Shown here in pieces: positions 1-6,421 of a DNA stretch of 64,000 nt. Within the stretch, counting starts at the first letter, position 1; every line of letters starts with the position of its first letter. Source of the DNA: Pseudomonas orientalis (GTDB lineage: Bacteria; Pseudomonadota; Gammaproteobacteria; Pseudomonadales; Pseudomonadaceae). The DNA lies in assembly GCF_001439815.1 (NCBI RefSeq), contig NZ_JYLM01000013.1:62001-126000 (forward strand), in the 5' to 3' direction. A model generated the notes under the pieces. That model was not told the DNA's origin. It worked only from the letters and a program-made list of their open reading frames with translations, and made no database searches. Position numbers and translations under genes: made by a program.

Positions 1-958
1 TGGACCCTCCCGTGCCAGATTATTCATGCGCCAACCCGAATTGGGAGCGCAAGGGAATGACCCTCGTTTTGCGCAGGAACTCAGCTGGATTGGTTCGCAC
101 TATTTATTGAACACCTCGGGTTATTACGACACGGACTACTCCAAAACTCCAAGGGCCTCATGGCCCTATAACGCATCTCGCGATGTGGGTTTACCACAAG
201 TGGGTGGAGGTGGGGGCTATCCAACTTGCAAACAATGGTGGTCAGATAGCGGAGTGGGACTGCGGGACCGTATCAAGGCTCAAGTGTCGCCGGACCTCAT
301 GACCAAAATGCTCGGCTGGGCAAAGTGGTTGTCCCCGGACGAAGTCACTGACTCGCTTGTCCGGCAACTGGTCTCGCCGTCGAACCAGGTGAAAGGGGAT
401 GTTTATACGGACTACGGGGGACAAATCGACGGAACTGTGTGGAATGGTGCAGCCCGGGCAGCGGGGACTCTCGGGGTTGCATTAGGATCTATGGCCTATT
501 TTCCAGCGATGGACATGGTTCGCCAGGCGCTACCGATGGTCATGGCGTTCTTGAAAATGGCGATGGTGATTTGCATTCCCTTGGTGCTAATTGTCGGGGC
601 TTACCAACTAAAAGTGGCCATGACTATGTCCGTTGTTTTTTTCGCTCTGATATTCGTGGACTTTTGGTTTCAACTGGCTAGATGGGTCGATACCACGATA
701 CTGGACGCTTTATATGGAGCCGGCTCTCCGCATTTATCATTTGATCCTGTGATGGGTTTGAACACTGCCACCCAGGACGCAATCTTAAACTTCGTGATGG
801 GCTCGATGTTCGTCATCCTGCCAGTGTTTTGGATGGGCGCGCTGGGATGGGCAGGGGTGAGCGCAGGAAAAGCATTGGAAGGCCTTACCAGCGGAACAAA
901 AGATGTTCAAAAGGCAGGTCAGGAAGGGGTGAATACTGTCAAACGTAGCGTTATGTAA
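1..958 (+). CDS. TraG-like conjugative transfer membrane protein (5' end outside window)
   Basis: The reading frame is open from the left window edge, so the ATG at 26 is not necessarily the true start and the gene is 5'-truncated here. The visible part has a soluble N-terminal stretch with a Gly-rich VGGGGG segment and a Cys-Trp-Trp motif. Strongly hydrophobic stretches follow at about residues 145-220 and 255-285 (counted from 26), then a short basic tail. This matches the mating-pair membrane protein annotated as TraG N-terminal domain protein in ICEs of the ICEclc/PAPI-1 class. In those elements it precedes an oppositely oriented DUF3742 gene and the relaxase, exactly the arrangement here. 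It would act in the inner membrane as part of the conjugation type IV secretion apparatus. Family assignment is by sequence character and context; no catalytic motif can be cited. Confidence 0.75.
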   Translation, partial: GPSRARLFMRQPELGAQGNDPRFAQELSWIGSHYLLNTSGYYDTDYSKTPRASWPYNASRDVGLPQVGGGGGYPTCKQWWSDSGVGLRDRIKAQVSPDLMTKMLGWAKWLSPDEVTDSLVRQLVSPSNQVKGDVYTDYGGQIDGTVWNGAARAAGTLGVALGSMAYFPAMDMVRQALPMVMAFLKMAMVICIPLVLIVGAYQLKVAMTMSVVFFALIFVDFWFQLARWVDTTILDALYGAGSPHLSFDPVMGLNTATQDAILNFVMGSMFVILPVFWMGALGWAGVSAGKALEGLTSGTKDVQKAGQEGVNTVKRSVM

Positions 959-990
959 CGTGAGGGTCTCATATCATTGATATGAGACCC

Positions 991-1314
991 TTAATCATCG
1001 TCGTCTACACGTTGACCAGCAACATAGTACCCATAGCCATCGGGGCCATAGCATTGACCATACTCTATTTGGTTTCTGCGAGGCGTAGGTCTGTGATTCA
1101 ACGCCCAGAGCCCTCCACCCAAAACCAAGGTAAATACTGCAACGCTGATAATCCCGCTGAAAATGTCTGCAGAAAAATATAGGAGTACGGCAGCCACAAC
1201 CAGACGCTTGACCCAACGCAGGGTACGGTTCTGACTGCACCAAACGAGGCGCGCAGCCTGACCCAGGCCATAGCCTAAGCGACTTGCTACTCCCTGAGAG
1301 GTCTGTGCGGTCAT
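991..1314 (-). CDS. DUF3742 family ICE protein
   Basis: Small (107 residue) protein beginning MTAQTSQGVASRLGYGLGQA, with a hydrophobic helix pair at roughly residues 37-75 and a Tyr/Gly-rich acidic C-terminus ending in DDDD. I place the start at 1314 because AAGGAG lies just upstream; an upstream in-frame ATG at 1437 has no such support. DUF3742 proteins are small membrane proteins of unknown role found in ICEs, encoded convergently to the traG-like gene, as seen here (stop codons 32 bp apart). The function is not known; membrane location is predicted from hydrophobicity only. Confidence 0.7.
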   Translation of the reverse strand: MTAQTSQGVASRLGYGLGQAARLVWCSQNRTLRWVKRLVVAAVLLYFSADIFSGIISVAVFTLVLGGGLWALNHRPTPRRNQIEYGQCYGPDGYGYYVAGQRVDDDD

Positions 1315-1546
1315 GGTGCGTCTCCTTCTTACCCGGTCTAGGGGCGATTTGACATTACTTATAATACCGATTTTTCTCTGCTGCAAGATCATGAGACAAA
1401 CGGCCTTTGCCTTCAGCACCAGATGCCCCCCTTTCACAAAAATGGCCCAAAAGGTAAAAGGTTTTGTAGAAGCGAATGGAATGGTTCACAAGGGTAAAAG
1501 CCTTACCCGAAAGGGCCGCTTTCAGCGGGAAAAAGGTCCAATCTCA

Positions 1547-2038
1547 TTAACGCATTTCCCGAGCTGGATAAATTTCAACTAACTCGTCTTCTGTCAAATT
1601 ACTAAGCAAAGAAAAGTAATCGGCTCTGGATTCAGACGTCAAGGGTTGGATAGGACCTAAATGGAGAAGCGTTGAAACTGCCTGATCAGGCGTCATTTCG
1701 CTAGTAAGTGGGGCTCTCTGGCTAGAGTAGTAAACCTTGTCAGACGCGATAGCTACATCAAGCAGTTCACGTACTTCACCATAACGAGCGGAACGCGCAG
1801 CGGTTAGAAACACACCATCAAAAACGACCAAGACGCTATCAACGTGAGGAATAATATATTTAGCTAAGGCGACAACCAGAGGAAGGTTGTTGTTCCACCT
1901 TGCTTCTTCATCTTCAATATCATTCCCTACGCTAGCAAAAAGAACGATCTCGTCACACTTATTGTCACGTATCAAATCACAAAGTGCCCAAACATTATCT
2001 GAGGTTGATTTCGTAGCGTAGCGAAGTGAAACCATCAT
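1547..2038 (-). CDS. hypothetical ICE-borne protein, 163 aa
   Basis: I do not recognise this family. The protein is acidic, has no membrane segment or signal peptide, and has alternating hydrophobic beta-like stretches (DEIVLFASVG near residues 29-38 and VDSVLVVFDG near 66-75) that look like a Rossmann-type or similar alpha/beta fold. GAGG lies just ahead of the ATG, and the start codon overlaps the stop of a small upstream ORF (ATGA), suggesting translational coupling. It sits between the DUF3742 gene and the relaxase of the ICE, on the opposite strand to the relaxase, a position where cargo or regulatory genes occur. No function can be assigned. Confidence 0.6.
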   Translation of the reverse strand: MMVSLRYATKSTSDNVWALCDLIRDNKCDEIVLFASVGNDIEDEEARWNNNLPLVVALAKYIIPHVDSVLVVFDGVFLTAARSARYGEVRELLDVAIASDKVYYSSQRAPLTSEMTPDQAVSTLLHLGPIQPLTSESRADYFSLLSNLTEDELVEIYPAREMR

Positions 2039-2226
2039 TTTTTCCTCACATGGTCGATCCGCGGCACCGTGCCCTTAGACCGAAACGACGATAATTCTGC
2101 ATTCCTTTCTCCGTCACCACCATAGAAAGATGGCTCTTCGCCAAAAGAAATACCCGAGACCACCAGTGATCCTTTCCCCTTGCTCGCCCCCCCTTTGATA
2201 GGAGAAAAGCCTGCCCCATGAATCAT
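2035..2226 (-). CDS. small hypothetical ORF, 63 aa, coupled to the 163-aa gene
   Basis: Gly/Ser/Lys-rich short ORF that starts 15 bp from the divergent relaxase gene and ends with a TGA overlapping the ATG of the next gene. No ribosome-binding site is visible before its ATG at 2226, and no family is recognised. It may be a genuine leader/coupling peptide, a remnant of a larger gene cut off by rearrangement, or a chance frame. Its main support is the 4-base ATGA overlap with a better-supported gene. Confidence 0.3.
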   Translation of the reverse strand: MIHGAGFSPIKGGASKGKGSLVVSGISFGEEPSFYGGDGERNAELSSFRSKGTVPRIDHVRKK

Positions 2227-2240
2227 TTACGGAGCAGGCG

Positions 2241-4127
2241 ATGTTCTCTATTTTCCGCCGCAATAAAGCGCTACCCGCCCAAAGCCCCTCCCCTAACGGT
2301 TTTATACAGCCGGCCTCTAGCCAAGCACTACTGGCATCGCCGCGCCGTCAGAAACTACTGGAGAACATTTGGCAGCGCGCATCGTTATCTCGCTCACAAT
2401 TTGTCGAGCTCTATAGGCGTCCACTTGAGCGCTACGCGGAGTTGGTCCAGCAGCTCCCTGCTTCGCAAAACCACCATCATGCACACCCGGGCGGCATGCT
2501 GGATCACGGGCTTGAAATCGTCGCCTATGCCTTGAAGATTCGACAGAGCTACCTGCTACCTATAGGCGCACCGCCGGAGTCCCAATCAGCACAGGCTGAG
2601 GCCTGGACTGCCGCCGCAGCTTATGGTGCTCTGATACACGACCTCGGCAAGATCGCCGTCGACGTGCACGTCGAGCTGGCAGGAGGGAAAACCTGGCACC
2701 CCTGGCACGGTCCGATCGATCGTCCCTATCGATTCCGCTACGTGAAAGGACGCAACTACCAACTTCACGGAGCCGCTGCCGCACTGATCTACGCACAGAT
2801 CCTCTCCTCAGAAATCTTAGACTGGCTCAGTAATTTCTCCGAAGTGTGGTCGCAGTTAATCTTCATTTTGGCTGGTCAGTACGAACATGCCGGTATTTTG
2901 GGAGAGATCGTGGTCAAGGCCGATCAGGCGTCCGTCGCACAGGAACTCGGTGGAAATCCAGCCCGCGCGCTGTCCGCGCCCAAACAGTCTTTGCAGCGTC
3001 AATTGGCAGATGGGTTGCGTCACCTGGTCCGAGATACATTCAAACTGAATCAACCCGATGGACCGTCAGATGGTTGGCTGACACAGGATGCTCTTTGGCT
3101 GGTTAGCAAGCCTATTGCTGATCAATTGCGAGCCTATTTGCTGACCCAAGGCGTTGAAGGTGTACCCAGTTCGAATGCGCCTTTCTTCAACATGCTGCAA
3201 GATCAGGGGGTAATCCAAACCAATGCCCAAGACAAGGCAATCTGGAAAGCCACGATAGACAATGGTCGTGGCTGGCGAAACACCTTCACCCTGCTGAAGC
3301 TCTCACCGGCACTGATCTGGAATGATCCAAATGATCGGCCCACAGCTTACGCTGGGACTCTTGAGGTGGACGCTGGCAACCCGGCAGAAGATCCTGCAGC
3401 TGAAAATAACGTCGCCGCACCGGCAAAAAAGTTGCCTTCGGACATTCAATCCAGCCCTGTGCCGGCGCCTTTAGCACCGGCACAGCCATCACCGTTCGAA
3501 CTCCCGCAGCATTCCTCGAGCAGTACCAATGAATTTGACGAGCTACTGGCGCTCCTTGGTAACATCAATGAGCCATCAGAAGACAACAAAAACAAAGCGG
3601 TCTCAGCGGCACATACCGCGCCTCCGAAACTGGATGACATCCAGCCTTCCCAAACCTCCAATCACGGAGGTGCGCCTGTAGCAATAATTGAAGAAGTCAC
3701 TCCGATGCCGAGCAATAACGCCGAGATCGGTCAGGGATTTGTTGAATGGCTTAAGAAAGGCATCGCTTCCCGGACCATCATTATCAACGATACCAAAGCG
3801 CTGGTTCATACCGTAGCAGGGACCGCTATGCTGGTAACGCCTGGAATATTCAAGCGCTACGTCCTTGAGTTCCCCCACATTGAGCAGCAAGCCAAAGTAC
3901 AGCGAGTCAGCGCCTGGCAGCTGGTTCAACGTAGTTTCGAGAAACAGAAACTTCATCGAAAAACACATAGAAGCCTGAATATTTGGACCTGCGACGTAGT
4001 TGGACCCAGAAAATCCAAGCAGCTCAAGGGATACTTGCTTCTGGATCCGCTGACGATCTTCTCTGAGGTTCCCTTCGACAACATCAGCCTTTACTTGAAG
4101 TCAGAAATACCGGAGCCGCCACAATGA
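2241..4127 (+). CDS. traI: MobH/TraI-type HD-domain relaxase
   Basis: Large (628 aa) conjugative relaxase of the MobH type used by PAPI-1/PFGI-1/ICEclc-like elements. It would nick the element's origin of transfer and lead the strand into the recipient. The N-terminal TraI_2 domain carries an HD-like metal site: a His-rich HHHAHPGGMLDHG stretch at residues 78-90 and HDLGK at 133-137. A Pro/Ser-rich linker around 375-470 leads to a C-terminal conserved domain (about 485-610). GGAG at 2231-2234, six bases before the ATG, fixes the start. The stop overlaps the integrase start (ATGA), so the two are translationally coupled and probably one operon. The symbol follows PAPI-1 usage. Confidence 0.85.
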   Translation: MFSIFRRNKALPAQSPSPNGFIQPASSQALLASPRRQKLLENIWQRASLSRSQFVELYRRPLERYAELVQQLPASQNHHHAHPGGMLDHGLEIVAYALKIRQSYLLPIGAPPESQSAQAEAWTAAAAYGALIHDLGKIAVDVHVELAGGKTWHPWHGPIDRPYRFRYVKGRNYQLHGAAAALIYAQILSSEILDWLSNFSEVWSQLIFILAGQYEHAGILGEIVVKADQASVAQELGGNPARALSAPKQSLQRQLADGLRHLVRDTFKLNQPDGPSDGWLTQDALWLVSKPIADQLRAYLLTQGVEGVPSSNAPFFNMLQDQGVIQTNAQDKAIWKATIDNGRGWRNTFTLLKLSPALIWNDPNDRPTAYAGTLEVDAGNPAEDPAAENNVAAPAKKLPSDIQSSPVPAPLAPAQPSPFELPQHSSSSTNEFDELLALLGNINEPSEDNKNKAVSAAHTAPPKLDDIQPSQTSNHGGAPVAIIEEVTPMPSNNAEIGQGFVEWLKKGIASRTIIINDTKALVHTVAGTAMLVTPGIFKRYVLEFPHIEQQAKVQRVSAWQLVQRSFEKQKLHRKTHRSLNIWTCDVVGPRKSKQLKGYLLLDPLTIFSEVPFDNISLYLKSEIPEPPQ

Positions 4128-5443
4128 CGACCCCTTCGAATCTGACGGAGGAATACATCTTTGCCCATGATCTACGGCCTGCCAGTGCAAAGATCTATCG
4201 TGCATCGACCAAAGCGCTGCTCAAGCACTTCCGAACTGCCTCAGCTGAGGAGATAGATCATCGTGCGGTTCTGACATGGCGAAAAAAAGTCCTTGAGAAT
4301 GGATTATCCAAACGCAGCTGGAACACCTATTCAAATCACCTTCGCACTGTTTGGGGTTACGCCATAGAACACGGCCTGATGACCCATACAACGATCAACC
4401 CATTCAAGAAAACCAGCGTTATCCCACCAAAGCGAGCCAGCAAGACAATCAATGGAGACGCCATCCAACGAGCACGCAACTGGCTCATATCCCTTGTAGG
4501 CCAAGAACGTTGTACTCATGAACGTAGCCAGATAACACCTGCCTGGTTCTGGCTCAGCGTCTTCGAAATGTTTTATTACACAGGCATACGTTTGAATGCC
4601 CTGCTGTGCCTGCGCTACAAAGATATCGACTGGGAAAACCAGATGATCTTGGTTCGCGGTGAAACAGAGAAGACCCATCGGGAGTTTTTCCTACCCATTA
4701 TGGAAGGACTGGCTCCGCACTTATCCAGGATTCTGGGGGAGGCCGAGAAAATCGGATTTTCACCAGACGATCAGCTGTTCAACGTTAACAGATTCTCCCG
4801 TCACTACCATGGCAAGGAAATGAACATCGACCAGGTAGAGTCAATGTACGGCAAGCTCACCGATAAGATCGGCGTGCGCATGACCCCTCACCGCTTCAGG
4901 CACACATTAGCAACAGACTTGATGAAGCAACCGGAGCGAAACATCCACCTCACGAAAAGCCTGCTGAATCACTCGAATCTCGCCACAACGATGAATTACA
5001 TTGAGGCGGACTACGACCATATGCGTGCCGTTCTGCATGAGCGAAGCTTGGCTCAAGGCGCTCTAAGCCGGGTAAGACGGGTTGATCCAAGTGGCACACC
5101 TCCTATCACCTTACCCGCCAAGATAGGCGCGCATCCACAGGAAATCCCTCAACCGGAGCCCAAGAAGCTGCCACCTCCACAACAATCTGGCAGCACAGAG
5201 GTCAGCATTGACCAGCCTACCAAGTCGACTGGCCGAAGCGCTCTACAGAGGGCTCTCGAGCTCGCATCGGCGCAACTGCATCGCGAGTCAATGACATGCT
5301 CTATGGGCCCACCAATAGATCAAGTGGAGCAAAGTCTATTATTGACGCTAATGGCGAGCGGGCTCGGTGTTGGTAAATTCAGGAAACGCACCTCAACTGA
5401 GCATTCAATGCAAAGCTCATCATTTTCTCGAGCATCGCCCTAG
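4124..5443 (+). CDS. int: tyrosine site-specific integrase of the ICE
   Basis: Phage-type/XerC-like tyrosine recombinase, 439 aa, that would integrate and excise the element at the neighbouring tRNA locus. Catalytic residues visible: Arg156 in YYTGIRLNAL, His256 and Arg259 in PHRFRH, His283 in LLNHSN and the nucleophile Tyr292 in TTMNYIE. An N-terminal SAM-like core-binding domain covers roughly residues 5-95. The C-terminal 120 residues after the Tyr are Pro/Ser-rich and of unknown role, longer than in XerC. It overlaps the relaxase gene by four bases and points at the tRNA cluster, as expected for the integrase end of a PAPI-1-like ICE. All catalytic residues are intact, so it could be functional. 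Confidence 0.9.
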   Translation: MTTPSNLTEEYIFAHDLRPASAKIYRASTKALLKHFRTASAEEIDHRAVLTWRKKVLENGLSKRSWNTYSNHLRTVWGYAIEHGLMTHTTINPFKKTSVIPPKRASKTINGDAIQRARNWLISLVGQERCTHERSQITPAWFWLSVFEMFYYTGIRLNALLCLRYKDIDWENQMILVRGETEKTHREFFLPIMEGLAPHLSRILGEAEKIGFSPDDQLFNVNRFSRHYHGKEMNIDQVESMYGKLTDKIGVRMTPHRFRHTLATDLMKQPERNIHLTKSLLNHSNLATTMNYIEADYDHMRAVLHERSLAQGALSRVRRVDPSGTPPITLPAKIGAHPQEIPQPEPKKLPPPQQSGSTEVSIDQPTKSTGRSALQRALELASAQLHRESMTCSMGPPIDQVEQSLLLTLMASGLGVGKFRKRTSTEHSMQSSSFSRASP

Positions 5444-5578
5444 CACGCTGATAATCGAAGCGCACTGGCTATGGGGAATTCTGGTTTGCCAGAGGCTTTC
5501 ACCTGCCCGGAATAAAGCATCATTTCGAAAACCGGCCGCTTTCCGACGAACGGTACACCCTTATGCAAGGCAAAAAAA

Positions 5579-5606
5579 AAGGCGCCATAAAGGCGCCTTT
5601 TTTCAT
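5579..5606 (-). terminator. bidirectional intrinsic terminator at the end of the tRNA operon
   Basis: GGCGCC stem with ATAAA loop, flanked by an A-run on the left and a T-run on the right, so it can terminate in either direction. It lies just beyond the 3' end of the outer tRNA-Pro and 135 bp after the integrase stop. It probably ends the minus-strand tRNA transcript and may also insulate it from the ICE. Confidence 0.75.
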
Positions 5607-5612
5607 TAAATA

Positions 5613-5689
5613 TGGTCGGGGTAGGGGGATTCGAACTCCCGACATCCTGCTCCCAAAGCAGGCGCGCTACCGGACTGCGCTATACCCCG
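5613..5689 (-). tRNA. tRNA-Pro (TGG), outer copy next to the ICE
   Basis: The minus strand reads as a 77-nt tRNA with CGGGGTA/TACCCCG acceptor stem, encoded CCA end at 5613-5615 and anticodon TGG in a CTTTGGGAG loop. The sequence is identical to the second tRNA-Pro at 5959-6035, and the identity continues for 6 bases beyond the CCA end. It is the tRNA closest to the integrase, with its 3' end facing the ICE, so it is the natural candidate for the attachment site. The other ICE end is outside the window, so this cannot be confirmed. Confidence 0.95.
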
Positions 5690-5877
5690 GAATGCACATC
5701 GCAAAACCGATGCACATTGACATCATGACGAACCGAAATTACTGTTCGCCTCAGACGGCTGCATGTCTACGGCGATATCTAAGTGCTGTAACACTTTCCA
5801 AAACCGTAAAACCGCCTCTATCAGAGCTAGAACCTCTGATTCTAAGATTTGATTCCAGCGTGAACTGGTTTCAAAAA

Positions 5878-5953
5878 TGGTGGGTCGTGTGGGATTCGAA
5901 CCTACGACCAATTGGTTAAAAGCCAACTGCTCTACCAACTGAGCTAACGACCC
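5878..5953 (-). tRNA. tRNA-Lys (TTT)
   Basis: The minus strand gives a 76-nt tRNA with GGGTCGT acceptor arm, D-arm TAGCTCAGTTGGTAGAGC, anticodon TTT in loop CTTTTAA, the GTTCGAATC T-loop and encoded CCA. It lies between two identical tRNA-Pro genes. tRNA-Lys near clpB is the known insertion site of PAPI-1 and PFGI-1 type islands, but here 188 bp and a tRNA-Pro separate it from the ICE. Confidence 0.95.
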
Positions 5954-5958
5954 AAATA

Positions 5959-6035
5959 TGGTCGGGGTAGGGGGATTCGAACTCCCGACATCCTGCTCCC
6001 AAAGCAGGCGCGCTACCGGACTGCGCTATACCCCG
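5959..6035 (-). tRNA. tRNA-Pro (TGG), inner copy
   Basis: Identical in sequence to the tRNA at 5613-5689: TGG anticodon, encoded CCA end, same acceptor stem. Only five bases separate it from tRNA-Lys. In P. aeruginosa the corresponding order is clpB, Asn, Pro, Lys, so this is the ancestral Pro copy of the operon. Confidence 0.95.
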
Positions 6036-6044
6036 GTTTGAAAT

Positions 6045-6120
6045 TGGCTCCGTGACCAGGACTCGAACCTGGGACCCAATGATTAACAGTCATTTGCTCT
6101 ACCGACTGAGCTATCACGGA
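6045..6120 (-). tRNA. tRNA-Asn (GTT)
   Basis: The minus strand gives TCCGTGA/TCACGGA acceptor stem, anticodon GTT in loop CTGTTAATC, T-loop GTTCGAGTC, discriminator G and encoded CCA. First tRNA of the operon, about 90 bases downstream of a strong promoter. Confidence 0.95.
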
Positions 6121-6208
6121 ACTGCATATTTCAAAGTACAACATTACTGCTTTGTAGCTTCTCTTCAACCCTGTCCGTATCGCTACGTTAGCGTCTCTGA
6201 GGCGCGCT

Positions 6209-6236
6209 ATTCTACAATCTTAAAAACCCCTGTCAA
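6209..6236 (-). promoter_or_regulatory. sigma-70 promoter of the tRNA operon
   Basis: The minus strand reads TTGACA (6231-6236), a 16-base spacer and TAGAAT (6209-6214), then a GC-rich AGCGCGCC discriminator. Near-consensus hexamers with a GC-rich discriminator are typical of stringently controlled stable RNA promoters. It is positioned to transcribe Asn-Pro-Lys-Pro. The stretch 6121-6367 otherwise shows no gene. Confidence 0.75.
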
Positions 6237-6367
6237 CCCTTTAAATTGCTTTTAAGACAATGATTTGCGCTTCTTTCTGATTTCTTCTTGGGGAGAAGAA
6301 ACCCGTGGGCTGACGTTGCTGCGGGGCGCACTTTACAAGCCTTTGCCTTACAGTTCAACGCCCTATC

Positions 6368-6396
6368 GAAAAAAAAGGCCCCGCAATGCGGGGCCT
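6368..6396 (-). terminator. rho-independent terminator of clpB
   Basis: Perfect AGGCCCCGC / GCGGGGCCT stem with a three-base loop, followed in the minus-strand direction by a run of eight T. It is 25 bp past the clpB stop codon. Confidence 0.9.
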
Positions 6397-6421
6397 CCTC
6401 TAATAGCACCAGCCGCGGGGC

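Noticed and set aside
1313..1582. 89-codon plus-strand ORF in the ICE
   Set aside because: No ribosome-binding site, overlaps the DUF3742 start region and the 163-aa gene's 3' end on the other strand; weak composition.
5690..5877. Possible degraded tRNA or small RNA between tRNA-Pro and tRNA-Lys
   Set aside because: I see no cloverleaf or terminator in it; only unstructured spacer sequence of a tRNA transcript.
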